Shown piece after piece: positions 8,114-19,257 of a DNA stretch of 64,000 nt. Position 1 is the first letter of the stretch. The number at the start of each line of letters is the position of its first letter. This DNA is from Pseudomonas entomophila. Lineage in GTDB: Bacteria > Pseudomonadota > Gammaproteobacteria > Pseudomonadales > Pseudomonadaceae. Location of the stretch: assembly GCF_013523125.1 (NCBI RefSeq), contig NZ_JAAMQJ010000026.1, forward strand, positions 1 to 64,000, read 5' to 3'. The notes beneath the pieces are model-generated. The model ran no database searches. It was not told the DNA's origin and saw only the letters and a list, made by a program, of their open reading frames with translations. The translations under genes and the position numbers were made by a program.

Positions 8114-10174
8114 GTGAGCACACCTGCCACTCCCGTCATTTCCCCACGTCCGCGCAGCAGCGTGCAGATCACCGTGCTGTTCGGGGTGCTGATCCTGTCG
8201 ATCGTGCTGCTGTTCGCCAACTTCACGCACCTCAACACCCAGTCGGCCTACGACAAGCAGTACATCGGGCATGCCGGCGAACTGCGCGTGCTGTCCCAGC
8301 GCATCGCCAAGAACGCCACCGAGGCCGCGGCCGGCAAGGTCCTGGCCTTCAAGCTGCTGAGCGATGCGCGCAACGACTTCGAGCGCCGCTGGAGCTACCT
8401 GAAGGCCGGCGACAAGACCACCGGCCTGCCGGCCGCACCGCGCGAAGTGCATGACGAGATGCGCGCCGTGCAGCGCGACTGGGAGACCTTGCGCGGCTAC
8501 ACCGATACCATCCTGGCCAGCGAGCAGACCGTGCTGTCGCTGCACCAGGTCGCGGCGACGTTGGCCGAAACCGTCCCGCAATTGCAGGTCGAGTATGAAA
8601 AGGTGGTCGAGATCCTGCTGCAAAGTGGCGCTCCGGCCAGCCAGGTGGCAGTCGCCCAGCGACAGCTGCTGCTGGCCGAGCGCATCCTCGGCTCGGTCAA
8701 CACCGTGCTGGCCGGCGACGACACGTCCGCGCGGGCTGCCGATGCCTTCGGCCGCGACGCCAGCCGCTTTGGGCAGGTGCTGGACGGGATGCTCAACGGC
8801 GACGCATCGATCCAGGTGACCCGGGTCGAGGATGCCGATGCGCGCGCGCGGCTGGCCGAGATCGCCGAGCTGTTCCAGTTCGTCGCCGGCTCGGTCGACG
8901 AGATCCTCGAGACATCGCCCGGGCTGTTCCACGTGCGCGAGGCCGCCGGCAGCATCTTCAGCCTCTCGCAGACGCTGCTCGACGAGGCGTCGCACCTGGC
9001 CAACGGCTTCGAGCACCTGGTCGCCAGCCGGACCCTGGACACGCTGGGCGGGTACGCCCTCGGCCTGCTGGCGCTGACCTCGATCCTGCTGATCGCCTCG
9101 ATCATGGTGCGGACCACGCGGCGGCAGCTGCGCGATACCGCACAGAAGAACGAACGCAACCAGCAGGCGATCATGCGCCTGCTGGACGAGATCGAAGAAC
9201 TGGCCGATGGCGACCTGACCGTGACCGTGTCGGTGACCGAGGACTTCACCGGAGCGATCGCCGACTCGATCAACTACTCGGTCGACCAGTTGCGCGACCT
9301 GGTCCTGACCATCAACCAGAGTGCCGAGCAGGTGGCCAGCGCCGTGCAGGAAACGCACACCACCGCACGGCAGTTGGCCAAGGCCTCGGAGCACCAGGCC
9401 GAGCAGATCAGCGAGGCCTCCCTGGCGGTGGGCGACATGGTCGAATCCATCGATCGGGTCTCGGCCCACGCCTACGAGTCGGCCAAGGTAGCGGAACGCT
9501 CGGTGGCCATCGCCAACAAGGGTAACGAGGTGGTGCACAACACCATCGAGGGCATGGACAACATTCGCGAGCAGATCCAGGACACCGCACGGCGCATCAA
9601 GCGGCTGGGCGAATCGTCCCAGGAGATCGGCGACATCGTCAGCCTGATCGACGACATCGCCGACCAGACCAACATCCTGGCCCTGAATGCGGCGATCCAG
9701 GCCTCGCTCGCCGGCGAGGCCGGACGCGGGTTCGCGGTGGTTGCCGACGAGGTGCAGCGCCTGGCCGAGCGTTCCTCGTCGGCGACCCGGCAGATCGAAG
9801 CCCTGGTTCGCGCGATCCAGACCGACACCAACGAGGCCGTCATCTCCATGGAGCAGACCACTGCCGAAGTGGTCCGGGGCGCGCGCCTGGCCCAGGATGC
9901 CGGCGTGGCGCTGGCCGAGATCGAAGGCGTGTCGCAGACCTTGGCCGAGCTGATCCACAGCATCTCCGACGCGGCGCAGTTGCAGACCTCGTCGGCCGGA
10001 CAGATCTCCCACACCATGGCGATCATCCAGCAGATCACCGCCCAGACCTCGGCCGGTTCCGGCGCGACTGCCGACAGCATCCGTCACCTGGCGCGCATGG
10101 CCAGCCAGATGCGTCGTTCGGTGTCCGGCTTCACGTTGCCCGCACCGACGCCTGCGCCCGAGTCCACGCAATGA
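8114..10174 (+). CDS. pilJ: Methyl-accepting chemotaxis receptor PilJ
   Basis: A 686-aa inner-membrane receptor of the Pil-Chp system. One membrane helix lies at about residues 19-38 ([17 protein letters not shown]). A periplasmic PilJ sensor region follows to about 310, then a second helix at about 314-333 ([20 protein letters not shown]), a HAMP-like linker and a long cytoplasmic coiled coil. The hairpin tip contains [17 protein letters not shown] and [19 protein letters not shown], typical of chemoreceptors. The start is GTG behind AGAGGA. The stop overlaps the chpA ATG by 4 nt. Confidence 0.94.
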   Translation: MSTPATPVISPRPRSSVQITVLFGVLILSIVLLFANFTHLNTQSAYDKQYIGHAGELRVLSQRIAKNATEAAAGKVLAFKLLSDARNDFERRWSYLKAGDKTTGLPAAPREVHDEMRAVQRDWETLRGYTDTILASEQTVLSLHQVAATLAETVPQLQVEYEKVVEILLQSGAPASQVAVAQRQLLLAERILGSVNTVLAGDDTSARAADAFGRDASRFGQVLDGMLNGDASIQVTRVEDADARARLAEIAELFQFVAGSVDEILETSPGLFHVREAAGSIFSLSQTLLDEASHLANGFEHLVASRTLDTLGGYALGLLALTSILLIASIMVRTTRRQLRDTAQKNERNQQAIMRLLDEIEELADGDLTVTVSVTEDFTGAIADSINYSVDQLRDLVLTINQSAEQVASAVQETHTTARQLAKASEHQAEQISEASLAVGDMVESIDRVSAHAYESAKVAERSVAIANKGNEVVHNTIEGMDNIREQIQDTARRIKRLGESSQEIGDIVSLIDDIADQTNILALNAAIQASLAGEAGRGFAVVADEVQRLAERSSSATRQIEALVRAIQTDTNEAVISMEQTTAEVVRGARLAQDAGVALAEIEGVSQTLAELIHSISDAAQLQTSSAGQISHTMAIIQQITAQTSAGSGATADSIRHLARMASQMRRSVSGFTLPAPTPAPESTQ

Positions 10175-13100
10175 CCGTCCGCCCAGAGCGCCCGTCCGTG
10201 CCACGCGACGTCCATGACGCGGTCGCGCTGGTGTGGACGCACGAGGCCGTCGGTGACTGCCTGGCACAGGCGCGGCAGGCGCTCGAGCGGTTCGCCGGTG
10301 CGCCCCACGAGCCCGACGTGCTGGGCGCCTTGCTCGACCACGTTCACCAGGTGCACGGCTGCCTGCACATGCTCGAGTTGCGTGGGGCGGCGCACCTGGC
10401 GTTGGAGATCGAAGCGCTGGCCCAAGCCTTGGCCATGGGGCAGATCGGTGTGCGCGGCGACGTGCTCGGCGCCCTGTTCAAGGCGCTCGAGCATTTGCCC
10501 ATCTACCTGGAGCGACTGCGCAGTGCACGGCGCGACCTGCCCCTGGTGATCGTGCCCTTGATCAATCAGTTGCGCGCCTGTCGCGGCGCCGAGGCCTTGA
10601 GCCCAGGCAGCCTGTTCGAAGGCGAGCTGGCCGGGCAACGCCTGGCCGGGGCCGACGACCTGGCCAACCTGGACCTGTCATTGGGCGCCTGGCGGGAACG
10701 CTTGCAGACCGGGCAAGGCCACGATGCCTTGCGCTCGGTGGTCGAAGCGTTGTGTGGCGACCTGCTGCGGATCAAGGAGCGCCTCGATGCGTCGGCGCGC
10801 GAGGCGAACCAGCACGGGGCGCTGGAAGCACTGCTCGCGCCGCTGCGGCAGGTCGCCGACACCTTGGCGGTGCTGGGCTTCCAGCAGCCGCGGCGGGTGA
10901 TCATCGACCAGGTGCTGGCCTTGCAAGGGCTGATCCAGTGCGACCTGAACGACGATGGCACCGTGTTGATGGATGTCGCCGGTGCGCTGCTGTACGTGGA
11001 AGCCAGCCTGCACGGCATGCTCGGCACGCTCGAGGAGACCGGCCAGCTGGCGCTTCCGGGGACTGACCTGGCGCAGATTCGCCAGCAGGTGCTGAGCGAG
11101 GTCCTGGTCAACCTGGCGCAGGTCAGGGACGCGCTCGCCGACGGCCTCACCGAGGTGTCCACGGACGAGCACCTGTGCCTGTCGTCGGCCCTGCTGCGCC
11201 AGGCGCAGGGCGCCTTGCGCATGCTGATGCTGCCTGAGCTGGCCCAGGTGCTGGAGGGCTGCGCCGCTTACCTTGACGGCCTCGGACGTCAGGCCGCTCC
11301 CACGCCGCCCGCCGAGGCCATGGCCGCCTTCGCCGAAGCCTTGAGCGCCGCCGAATGCAGCGTGCAATGGCGCGTCGCCGACCCCCAGGCCGACATCGCC
11401 GGCTTCCTCGAGCGGGCCCAGGCGCGTCTCGCCGACCTGGGGATCGTGCCGGGTGCGTCGAGCGCTGAGTCTGTCCTGGCCGAGCGCAGCGTCGACGCTG
11501 AACTGCGCGCTGTGTTTCTCGAAGAAGCCCAGGCCCTGCTGCCGGCCCTGGAGCGGCACTGGTTGCGCTGGCGCGCCGAAGCCCATTCGCACGCGGCGCT
11601 GGTCGAGGTGCGCCGCCTGCTGCACACCCTCAAGGGCAGTGGCCGCATGGTGCAGGCCCAGGCCATCGCCGAGCTGGCCTGGGCTGCCGAGCACGTGCTC
11701 AACCGTACCCTGGAAGGGCGTGCGGCCCTGAGCGGCGAGGCGCAAACGGCGCTGCAGCAGGCGCTGGCGACCTTGCCCGACCTGCTGGGCGAGTATGCCG
11801 CAGGAGACACGTCTGCACAGGTGCCCTGGGTCGACCTGGCCGAGCACCTGCACGCCCTGGCGCTGGACCCTGCGCAGGCGCCGCATGCGACCGAGTCGCT
11901 CGATCCGCGCCTGCTGGACATCTTCGCTCAAGAGGCGCACGAACACGTCGACGTGTTCGACGACTTCCTGGCAACAACCGAGCCGACCGGTACCCCGGTC
12001 ACCGACGCCGTGCAACGTGCGCTGCACACGCTCAAGGGCAGCGCCGCGATGGCCGGTGTCCTGCCGATCGCCGAACTGGCCACGGCACTCGACCGCCTGG
12101 TGCGCGAGTACAAGGCCCACCAGTTGCCCGTGACGCAGGACGAACGGGCGCTGCTGGCGGAAGCGCATCGGCTGCTGGTGCACGGCCTGGACGCGCTGCC
12201 GTCCAAGCCTCTGAACGCGCTGCCGGGCGCCGATGCCTTGATCGAACGGCTCGGCGCCTGCGTCGATGCGCGCCTGCTGACAGCGCAGGCCCATGACGGC
12301 CCGGCCCAGCGCCCGCGTCGCGATCCCCAGGTGATCGCCGGTTTCCTCGCCCAGGGCATGGATCTCCTGCTCGACGCCGAATCCGTGCTGTCGCGCTGGC
12401 GGGAGCAGCCTGGCGTGCGCCAGTCCCTGGACACCCTGCTCGATGAACTGACGGCCTTCGGCCAGGCCGCGCACCAGGCCGATCTGTGGCAGGTCGACGA
12501 AGTCTGCGAAGCCGTGCTCGACCTGTATGGCGCCGTCGAAGAAGGCAGCCTGATGGCCGATGTTTCGTTCTTCGAGCATGCGCAGCAGGCGCACGAGACG
12601 TTGATCGACATGCTCGACGAGCTGGCTGCCGGCCAGGACGTCACGGCCAGGCCGGCCTGCGTGGCGACCTTGCGCGCGCTGCTCGAGGCGGCGTTGGACC
12701 CGGCATCGACCGGGCTGCTCAGCCCCGAGCACGGTGTGGTCGACCTGGGCCAGGCGCCGGCGACGCTGTCGCTCGACGACGACCGGCAGCCGTCCCGTCA
12801 GGCCGAGCGCCCTTCGGGCCTGGACAACCGGCCTGTCGCCAGCGCCGACCCGCACTGGCGCGGGGACAACGAACTGCTGGACGTCTTTCTCGAGGAAAGC
12901 GCCGACATCGTCGAGAGCGTCAGTGCGTCGCTGTCACGCTGGCAGGCCGATTCGCGCAACACGGTGGAGGTCGACAACCTGCTGCGCGACCTGCACACGC
13001 TCAAGGGCGGTGCGCGCATGGTGCAGATCAGCGCCATCGGCGACCTGGCCCACGAGCTGGAATTTCTCTACGAATGGCTGGCCGCCGGGCAGTTGCCGCC

Positions 13101-15135
13101 CAGCCCGGCACTGTCCAGCCTGCTGCAGACCTGCCACGACCGGCTGGCGCACATGCTCGATGCGGTACGCCTCGGCCAGCCCCTGCACGCGGCCACGGCC
13201 CTGATCGACCACATTCGCAATTTCAGCAGCGCGGCCCTGAACGACAATGCCGCGCGCCGCACGCCGGTGCCACTGGCCGTGGCCGAGATGCCGGCCGCCC
13301 TCCCTGAGCGAGCGGTCGGCGACACGGTGAAGGTGGCGGCCGAGCTGCTCGACGACCTGGGCAACCTGGCCAGCGAACACGCCATCGTGCGTGGCCGCGT
13401 CGAGCAGCAGATCAACGATGCCCAGGTGGCCTTGAACGAAATGGAGACCACCCTCGAGCGCATGCGCGATCAGTTGCTCAGGCTCGACGGCGAGACCCAG
13501 GGCCCGCTAGGCCGCCTGGCGACCGAGGGCGATGCCTACGAGGACTTCGACCCGCTGGAAATGGACCGCCATTCGCACCTGCAGCAACTGTCCCGGGCCT
13601 TGTTCGAGGCCTCCTCGGACCTGCTCGACCTCAAGGAGACGCTGAGCCAGAAGGCCCAGGCGGCCCAGGGGTTGCTGCTCCAGCAGGCCCGGGTCAACAG
13701 TCAGTTGCAGGAGGGCCTGATGAGCACCCGCATGGTGCCGTTCGAACGGCTGGTGCCGCGCTTGCAGCGGGTGGTGCGCCAGGTCGCCAGCGAGCTGGGC
13801 AAGCAGGTCGAGCTGCTGGTGGAGAACGCCGAAGGCGAACTCGACCGCAGCATCCTGGAGCGCATGGTCGCGCCCCTCGAGCACATGCTGCGCAACGCCG
13901 TGGACCATGGCCTGGAAAGCCGCGAAGCGCGCCTGGCCGCGGGCAAGCCGGCCCAGGGCAGCATCTGGCTGAACCTGCTGCACGAAGGCGCCGACATCGT
14001 CATCGAGATGAGCGACGACGGCGCCGGGGTGCCGCTCGAGGCCGTGCGCCGCAAGGCGATCAAGCGCGGCCTGCTCGACCCCCAGGCGCGCCTGAGCGAC
14101 CACGAGATCCTGCAGTTCATCCTGCGTCCGGGGTTCTCCACGGCCGAACGGATCACCCAGATCTCCGGGCGCGGGCTGGGCATGGACGTGGTCCACGAGG
14201 AGGTCAAGCAACTGGGCGGTTCGATGAGCATCGCCTCCAGTCCGGGCAAGGGCGCGACCTTCTCCATCCGCCTGCCGTTCGCCGTGTCGCTGAACCGGGC
14301 CCTGATGGTCAACCTGGATGACGAGCAATACGCGATCCCCTTGGACACCCTGGAAGGGATCGTCCGGGTGCCGCCTGCCGAACTCGAAGCCTGCTACCAG
14401 CGCCAGCCGCCGTCCTATGCCTATGCCGGCCAGCAGTATCAGCTGCGCTACCTGGGCGATGTGCTGCAAGGCAATCCGCAACCGCGCCTGATCGGGCAGA
14501 GCATGCCGGTGCCGGTGCTGCTGGTCCATTCGGTCGACCAGGCCTTCGCCATCCAGGTCGACAGCCTGTCGCCCAGCCGCGAGATCGTCACCAAGAGCCT
14601 GGGCCCGCAATTCGCCGCCGTGCCGGGGCTGTCGGGGGCCACCTTGCTGGGCGATGGCCGGGTGGTGCTGATTCTCGACCTGCTGGGGCAGTTGCAGGGC
14701 CAGCAGCGACGCCGTGCGCGCCTGCCCGATACCCAGGCGCCCGCGTTCGGCGAAGCCGCTCGACCGCCGCTGATCCTGGTGGTCGACGATTCGGTGACCG
14801 TGCGCAAGGTCACCACCCGCCTGCTGGAGCGCCATGGCATGCAGGTGCTGACGGCCAAGGACGGTATCGATGCCATGATGGTCCTGGACGAACGGCGCCC
14901 GGACCTGGTGCTGCTGGACATCGAGATGCCGCGCATGGACGGCTTCGAGGTGGCCACGCGCATTCGCCGCGACCCGCGCTTGCACGACCTGCCGATCATC
15001 ATGATCACCTCGCGCACCGGCCAGAAGCACCGCGAGCGCGCCATGGCCATCGGTGTCAACGAGTACCTGGGCAAGCCTTATCAAGAGTCGGTGCTGCTGC
15101 AGAGCATCGCGCAGTGGAGTGCACCCCATGCTTGA
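10171..15135 (+). CDS. chpA: Hybrid histidine kinase ChpA (CheA-type with multiple Hpt domains and receiver)
   Basis: A 1654-aa CheA-type kinase. Three canonical Hpt phosphorylation motifs are visible: HTLKGSG (His about 485), HTLKGSA (about 619) and HTLKGGA (about 942). At least two further helical blocks look like degenerate Hpt modules without the histidine (near residues 60-80 and 710-800). The kinase core follows: [12 protein letters not shown] (N box), DDGAGV (G1), GRGLGMDVV (G2), then a CheW-like regulatory domain. A C-terminal receiver ([23 protein letters not shown]) ends the protein. It is much shorter than P. aeruginosa ChpA, which carries eight Hpt-type modules. It overlaps pilJ and chpC, so the operon is tightly coupled. 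Confidence 0.94.
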   Translation: MTVRPERPSVPRDVHDAVALVWTHEAVGDCLAQARQALERFAGAPHEPDVLGALLDHVHQVHGCLHMLELRGAAHLALEIEALAQALAMGQIGVRGDVLGALFKALEHLPIYLERLRSARRDLPLVIVPLINQLRACRGAEALSPGSLFEGELAGQRLAGADDLANLDLSLGAWRERLQTGQGHDALRSVVEALCGDLLRIKERLDASAREANQHGALEALLAPLRQVADTLAVLGFQQPRRVIIDQVLALQGLIQCDLNDDGTVLMDVAGALLYVEASLHGMLGTLEETGQLALPGTDLAQIRQQVLSEVLVNLAQVRDALADGLTEVSTDEHLCLSSALLRQAQGALRMLMLPELAQVLEGCAAYLDGLGRQAAPTPPAEAMAAFAEALSAAECSVQWRVADPQADIAGFLERAQARLADLGIVPGASSAESVLAERSVDAELRAVFLEEAQALLPALERHWLRWRAEAHSHAALVEVRRLLHTLKGSGRMVQAQAIAELAWAAEHVLNRTLEGRAALSGEAQTALQQALATLPDLLGEYAAGDTSAQVPWVDLAEHLHALALDPAQAPHATESLDPRLLDIFAQEAHEHVDVFDDFLATTEPTGTPVTDAVQRALHTLKGSAAMAGVLPIAELATALDRLVREYKAHQLPVTQDERALLAEAHRLLVHGLDALPSKPLNALPGADALIERLGACVDARLLTAQAHDGPAQRPRRDPQVIAGFLAQGMDLLLDAESVLSRWREQPGVRQSLDTLLDELTAFGQAAHQADLWQVDEVCEAVLDLYGAVEEGSLMADVSFFEHAQQAHETLIDMLDELAAGQDVTARPACVATLRALLEAALDPASTGLLSPEHGVVDLGQAPATLSLDDDRQPSRQAERPSGLDNRPVASADPHWRGDNELLDVFLEESADIVESVSASLSRWQADSRNTVEVDNLLRDLHTLKGGARMVQISAIGDLAHELEFLYEWLAAGQLPPSPALSSLLQTCHDRLAHMLDAVRLGQPLHAATALIDHIRNFSSAALNDNAARRTPVPLAVAEMPAALPERAVGDTVKVAAELLDDLGNLASEHAIVRGRVEQQINDAQVALNEMETTLERMRDQLLRLDGETQGPLGRLATEGDAYEDFDPLEMDRHSHLQQLSRALFEASSDLLDLKETLSQKAQAAQGLLLQQARVNSQLQEGLMSTRMVPFERLVPRLQRVVRQVASELGKQVELLVENAEGELDRSILERMVAPLEHMLRNAVDHGLESREARLAAGKPAQGSIWLNLLHEGADIVIEMSDDGAGVPLEAVRRKAIKRGLLDPQARLSDHEILQFILRPGFSTAERITQISGRGLGMDVVHEEVKQLGGSMSIASSPGKGATFSIRLPFAVSLNRALMVNLDDEQYAIPLDTLEGIVRVPPAELEACYQRQPPSYAYAGQQYQLRYLGDVLQGNPQPRLIGQSMPVPVLLVHSVDQAFAIQVDSLSPSREIVTKSLGPQFAAVPGLSGATLLGDGRVVLILDLLGQLQGQQRRRARLPDTQAPAFGEAARPPLILVVDDSVTVRKVTTRLLERHGMQVLTAKDGIDAMMVLDERRPDLVLLDIEMPRMDGFEVATRIRRDPRLHDLPIIMITSRTGQKHRERAMAIGVNEYLGKPYQESVLLQSIAQWSAPHA

Positions 15136-15586
15136 ACATGCCGCCGGACAACGCAGCAGCCTCACCGGCCTGCTGTTGCCCCTGGCCGACCGTCACTTGG
15201 TGCTGCCCAACGTGGCAGTCGCCGAGCTGCTGGGCCAGCGTGGCGAGCTGCTCGAACAGGGCCGGACCGAGTGGCACCTGGGCTGGCTGACCTGGCGCCA
15301 GCAACGTCTGCCGCTGATCGGCTTCGAGGCGGCCTGCGGCGGCATCACGCCGGTGGGGGCGTGGACCAAGGTGGTGGTCCTCAACGCGTTGGGGGAGACC
15401 GGGCTGCGCCACCTGGCGATCCTGTTGCAGGGGCTGCCACGTTCCTGCCGGCTGGACAGTCAGCTCAACTATGTCGACGTGCCCCTGGCGCCGCTCGAAC
15501 TGGCGGCCGTCCAGGTGGGCGATGTGGTCGCGCGGGTACCGGATCTGCCGACCCTGGAGCGGCGAGTGGCCGACGCCGGATTCTGA
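15128..15586 (+). CDS. chpC: CheW-like protein ChpC
   Basis: A 152-aa CheW-domain protein, the second adaptor of the Pil-Chp system. Family-like segments include LLLPLADRHLVLPNVAVAEL and WRQQRLPLIGFEA. The ATG at 15128 overlaps the chpA stop by 8 nt and is the first start that gives the family N-terminus. The operon ends here: no pilK methyltransferase, chpB methylesterase, chpD or chpE follows, and a REP-rich non-coding gap begins instead. Confidence 0.87.
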   Translation: MLEHAAGQRSSLTGLLLPLADRHLVLPNVAVAELLGQRGELLEQGRTEWHLGWLTWRQQRLPLIGFEAACGGITPVGAWTKVVVLNALGETGLRHLAILLQGLPRSCRLDSQLNYVDVPLAPLELAAVQVGDVVARVPDLPTLERRVADAGF

Positions 15587-16214
15587 GCGTCATGCCTTTC
15601 AACGTCTTTGGAAAAAGCCCCGAGACAGGGTCATGGTTGCACCCACAGATTCATCGGCACGACGCAGGCAAGCGCAGCCCTCCTGTGGGGCTTGCCCGCG
15701 ATGGCGTCCGGCCCATCACCGCCTGCATCGCGGGCAAGCCCCACAGGGTGGTGTCCGAGCGGATACATGCCGGCAGGTTTCATGCGGGCTGGGTGGAAGC
15801 TGGCTTGCCAGCGATAGGGCCTGTTCAGCCCCTGCAAGGTGAGTAGGCCGGCGCTCTGTCTGTCGGCGATGCAGCAAGGCTGCCGACGCTATCGCGGGCA
15901 AGCCCGCTCCCACAGGGTGGTGTCCGAGCGGATACATGCCGGCAGGTTTCATGCGGGCTGGGTGAGAGCTGGCTTGCCAGCGATAGGGCCTGTTCAGCCC
16001 CTGCAAGGTGAGTAGGTCGGCGCTCTGTCTGTCGGCGATGCAGCGAGGCTGTAGACGCCATCGCGGGCAAGCCCCACAGGGGATGAGTCGCTCTGCCAGA
16101 TCGGCGATGTGGTCCACCTCGCGTTAGTCAAAAACGTTGGAAACCCTGGTTCTGAGCGTCCAAGCCGCTGGCATCGCGACGGAACCCGATGCACACCCCA
16201 AGGTCAGTTCTGGC
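15587..16214. repeat. REP-rich gap, 628 bp, with 169-bp tandem duplication
   Basis: No gene was recognised in this gap. Two copies of a unit of about 169 bp lie head to tail (15742-15910 and 15911-16076). Each starts CACAGGGTGGTGTCCGAGCG, contains GCTGGCTTGCCAGCGATAGG, and ends near ATCGCGGGCAAGCC. A 19-bp perfect inverted pair (15684-15702 and 15727-15745, TGTGGGGCTTGCCCGCGAT and its complement) precedes them. These are REP/BIME-type elements typical of the P. putida group. The small open frames across them are repeats of each other and not genes. Confidence 0.9.
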
Positions 16215-16832
16215 ATGTATTACGGTGAACGTTTCAATGCCTGGACACACCTGGTCGGTGCCCTGCTGGCGTGCCTGGGGGCCGTCTGGCTGATCGTGAG
16301 CGCGGGCCTGCAGGGCGACCCCTGGAAGGTCGTCAGCGTCTCCATCTACGGCGCCACGCTACTGTTGCTCTACAGCGTCTCGACGCTCTACCACAGTACG
16401 CGCGGGCGCACGAAAGTCATCCTGCGCAAGCTCGATCACCTGTCGATCTACCTGCTGATCGCCGGCAGCTACACGCCGTTCTGCCTGGTCAGCTTGCGCG
16501 GACCCTGGGGCTGGAGCCTGTTCGGCGTGGTCTGGGGTCTGGCGGTGATCGGCATGCTGCAGGAAATCAAGCCGCGCTCGGAAGCCCGGGTGCTGTCCAT
16601 CATCATCTATGCGCTGATGGGCTGGATCGTGCTAGTGGCCGTCAAGCCGCTGCTCGCCACGCTGGGTGGTGCCGGCTTCGCCTGGCTCGCCGGCGGCGGC
16701 GCGTTCTACACCATCGGCATCCTGTTCTTCGCCTACGACAAGCGCTTCCGCCACTGGCACGGGATCTGGCACCTGTTCGTCATCGTCGGCAGCCTGATGC
16801 ACTTCGTGGCGGTACTCGGCTTCGTGCTGTAG
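16215..16832 (+). CDS. Hemolysin III / TrhA family membrane protein
   Basis: A 205-aa integral membrane protein with seven predicted helices, of the HlyIII/PAQR superfamily. Family signature residues include the N-terminal GERFNAWTHLVGA, STLYHS (near residue 60) and the C-terminal WHGIWHLFVIVGSLMHF with putative metal-binding histidines. The E. coli homologue TrhA affects membrane energetics and lipid balance; the haemolysin name is historical. The ATG at 16215 matches family starts better than the upstream in-frame codon at 16137. Confidence 0.88.
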   Translation: MYYGERFNAWTHLVGALLACLGAVWLIVSAGLQGDPWKVVSVSIYGATLLLLYSVSTLYHSTRGRTKVILRKLDHLSIYLLIAGSYTPFCLVSLRGPWGWSLFGVVWGLAVIGMLQEIKPRSEARVLSIIIYALMGWIVLVAVKPLLATLGGAGFAWLAGGGAFYTIGILFFAYDKRFRHWHGIWHLFVIVGSLMHFVAVLGFVL

Positions 16833-16856
16833 AGCCCCACGCAGACTTGCCTGGCC

Positions 16857-17576
16857 TCAGAAGTCGCCCCAGAGCTGCTGCGCCACCGCCAGCGCCACCA
16901 CCGGCGCGGTCTCGGTGCGCAAGACCCGTGGCCCCAGGCGTGCGGCCTGGAACCCCTTGCCCTTGGCCTGCTCGACCTCGGCGTCGCTCAAGCCGCCTTC
17001 AGGCCCGATCAGGAAGGCCAGGCGGGCAGGGCGCTCGTGGGTGCTCCAGGGCTCGGCCACCGGGTGCAGGACCAGCTTGAGATCGGCTTCGGTGCGGGTG
17101 ATCCACTCGGTCAGGGGCATCGGCGGGTGGATCACCGGCAACGTGGAGCGACCGCACTGCTCGCAGGCGCTGATCGCCACCTGCCGCCAGTGGGCCATGC
17201 GCTTGTCGGCGCGCTCGTCCTTGAGGCGCACTTCGCAGCGCTCGCTGACGATCGGCGTGATCTCGTGGGCGCCCAGCTCGGTGGCCTTCTGGATTGCCCA
17301 GTCCATGCGCTCGCCCCGCGACAGCCCCTGACCCAGGTGGACATGCAGAGGCGACTCGGGCTGGCCTGGCAAGACCTGGTCCAGGGTCACGCGCACGCTT
17401 TTCTTGCCCACCTCCAGCAGCTGGCCGCGAAATTCCTGGCCGCTGCCGTCGAACAACTGCACGGCATCACCGGCTGCCAGACGCAGCACGCGGCCGATGT
17501 AGTGGGCCTGGGCTTCGGGCAGGTCGTGTTCGCCAAGGCTCAAGGCGGCATCGATGAAGAAACGGGACACTCTCAT
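16857..17576 (-). CDS. rsmE: 16S rRNA (uracil-1498-N3)-methyltransferase
   Basis: A 239-aa SPOUT-class methyltransferase that methylates N3 of U1498 in 16S rRNA using SAM. An N-terminal PUA-like domain (HYIGRVLRLAAGDAVQLFDG) is followed by the knotted SAM-binding domain with AIQKATELGAHEITPI, LIGPEGGLSDAEV and LGPRVLRTETAPV. Length is normal. The gene is convergent with the HlyIII-family gene, and bioA lies upstream on the same strand. Confidence 0.95.
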   Translation of the reverse strand: MRVSRFFIDAALSLGEHDLPEAQAHYIGRVLRLAAGDAVQLFDGSGQEFRGQLLEVGKKSVRVTLDQVLPGQPESPLHVHLGQGLSRGERMDWAIQKATELGAHEITPIVSERCEVRLKDERADKRMAHWRQVAISACEQCGRSTLPVIHPPMPLTEWITRTEADLKLVLHPVAEPWSTHERPARLAFLIGPEGGLSDAEVEQAKGKGFQAARLGPRVLRTETAPVVALAVAQQLWGDF

Positions 17577-17649
17577 GAAGGGGCTCTGCTCACAGGGGTG
17601 AAGGGGCCGGAGGCCCGATGGATCGTCGGTGGGGCGCGCCGGGCACGCC

Positions 17650-19056
17650 TCAGCCCGGGTCTCGGAAGTCGGGGTGGAAGCCCTCGGGCACGCTCACGCT
17701 GACCCGCTCGCGGGTGGCCAGATCGATGCCTTCGGTAGCCACCTCGGCCAGGAAGTCGATCTGCTCCGGCGTGATCACGTACGGGGGCAGGAAGTAGACC
17801 ACGCTGCCCAGCGGCCGCAGCAGGGCTCCGCGAGTCAGGGCGTGCTCGAAGACCTTCAGGCCGCGTCGCTCCTGCCAGGGGTAGGCCACCTTGCCGGCCT
17901 TGTCGCGGACCATCTCGATGGCCAGGGCCATGCCGGTCTGGCGGACCTCGGCGACATGCGGATGATCGACCAGGTGCGCGGTGGCGCTGGCCATGCGCGT
18001 GGCCAGGGCCTTGTTGGCCTCGATCACCTGATCCTGCTCGAAGATGTCCAGGGTCGCCAGCGCGGCGGCGCAGGCCAGGGGGTTGCCGGTGTAGCTGTGC
18101 GAATGGAGGAAGGCGCGCAGCGTCGGGTAGTCGTCGTAGAAGGCCTGGTAGACATCGTTGGTGGTCAGGCAGGCGGCCAGTGGCAGGTAGCCGCCGGTCA
18201 GGGCCTTGGACAGGCACAGGAAATCCGGGCGGATCCCGGCCTGCTCGCAGGCGAACATCGTCCCGGTGCGGCCGAAACCGACGGCGATCTCGTCATGGAT
18301 CAGGTGCACGCCGTAGCGGTCACAGGCCTCGCGCAGCAGACGCAGGTACACCGGGTGGTACATGCGCATGCCACCGGCCCCCTGGATCAGCGGCTCGACG
18401 ATCACGGCGGCGATGCTGGCATGGTGCTCGGCCAGGGTCTGCTCCATGACCGCGAACAGGGTGCGCGAGTGTTCCTCCCAGCTCATGCCCTCGGGCCGCA
18501 GGTAGCAGTCCGGGCTGGGCACCTTGATCGTGTCGAGCAGCAGGGCCTTGTAGGTTTCGGTGAACAGCGGCACGTCGCCGACCGACATGGCGGCGATGGT
18601 CTCGCCATGGTAGCTGTTGCTCAGGGTGACGAAGCGCTTCTTGTCCGGTTGGCCGCGGTTGAGCCAGTAGTGGAAGCTCATCTTCAGCGCCACCTCGATG
18701 CACGAGGAGCCGTTGTCGGCGTAGAAGACCCGGTCCAGGCCTGCCGGGGTCAGCGCCACCAGGCGCTCGGACAGTTCGATCACCGGCTGGTGACTGAAAC
18801 CGGCCAGGATGACGTGCTCGAGCTGGTCGACCTGGTCCTTGATGCGCTGGTTGATGCGCGGGTTGGCGTGCCCGAAGACATTGACCCACCAGGAGCTCAC
18901 GGCGTCCAGGTAGCGCTTGCCCTCGAAGTCCTCCAGCCACACCCCCTCGCCGCGCCTGATGGGGATCAGCGGCAGCCGCTCGTGGTCTTTCATCTGCGTG
19001 CAGGGATGCCACAAGACCTCGAGGTCACGTTGCATCCACTGTTGATTGAGGCCCAT
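17650..19056 (-). CDS. bioA: Adenosylmethionine-8-amino-7-oxononanoate aminotransferase
   Basis: A 468-aa class III PLP aminotransferase that uses SAM as amino donor in biotin synthesis. The N-terminal WHPCTQMKDHE, SSWWVNVFGHANPRI and the PLP-lysine segment LSKALTGGYLPLAACL are diagnostic. The ATG at 19056 (MGLNQQWMQRDLEVLWHP) follows an AGGAGAAC ribosome binding site; the open frame reaches 19134 but lacks family similarity there. It stands apart from the other bio genes. A paralogous aminotransferase with another substrate is possible, but the biotin-type motifs favour BioA. Confidence 0.92.
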   Translation of the reverse strand: MGLNQQWMQRDLEVLWHPCTQMKDHERLPLIPIRRGEGVWLEDFEGKRYLDAVSSWWVNVFGHANPRINQRIKDQVDQLEHVILAGFSHQPVIELSERLVALTPAGLDRVFYADNGSSCIEVALKMSFHYWLNRGQPDKKRFVTLSNSYHGETIAAMSVGDVPLFTETYKALLLDTIKVPSPDCYLRPEGMSWEEHSRTLFAVMEQTLAEHHASIAAVIVEPLIQGAGGMRMYHPVYLRLLREACDRYGVHLIHDEIAVGFGRTGTMFACEQAGIRPDFLCLSKALTGGYLPLAACLTTNDVYQAFYDDYPTLRAFLHSHSYTGNPLACAAALATLDIFEQDQVIEANKALATRMASATAHLVDHPHVAEVRQTGMALAIEMVRDKAGKVAYPWQERRGLKVFEHALTRGALLRPLGSVVYFLPPYVITPEQIDFLAEVATEGIDLATRERVSVSVPEGFHPDFRDPG

Positions 19057-19257
19057 GGTCGTTCTCCTGGCGGGTGGCGCGGACATGCGCGGCAAGCCTA
19101 TGCAATGCGCCGCGTCAGGACAACCCACAATCATCGCGCGATCGGAGGCGTGCCGTGCTGGCAGGCATGATGGCCCTCGCGTATTCTTCGCCAGTCTCTT
19201 CCCCTAGAGGGTGTTCTGCCCTCGACTTCCTCGCCCTTGAACCGGAGTTCAGCAAAG

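Noticed and set aside
7937-10267. A 776-codon minus-strand open frame over pilI-pilJ
   Set aside because: The residue pattern is that of an antisense frame of a high-GC gene; the plus-strand receptor is convincing.
10678-12855. Large minus-strand open frame within chpA
   Set aside because: It is a composition artefact opposite a well-supported kinase gene. The sequence is Gln/Arg/Gly-rich and low in family-like motifs.
15587-16214. REP region considered as an insertion sequence remnant
   Set aside because: No transposase fragment or target-site duplication was seen; the palindromes and tandem units fit REP/BIME elements.
16214-16214. Longer start for the HlyIII-family gene at 16137
   Set aside because: The added residues come from the REP-adjacent leader and lack similarity; family proteins begin near YYGERFNAWTHLVGA.
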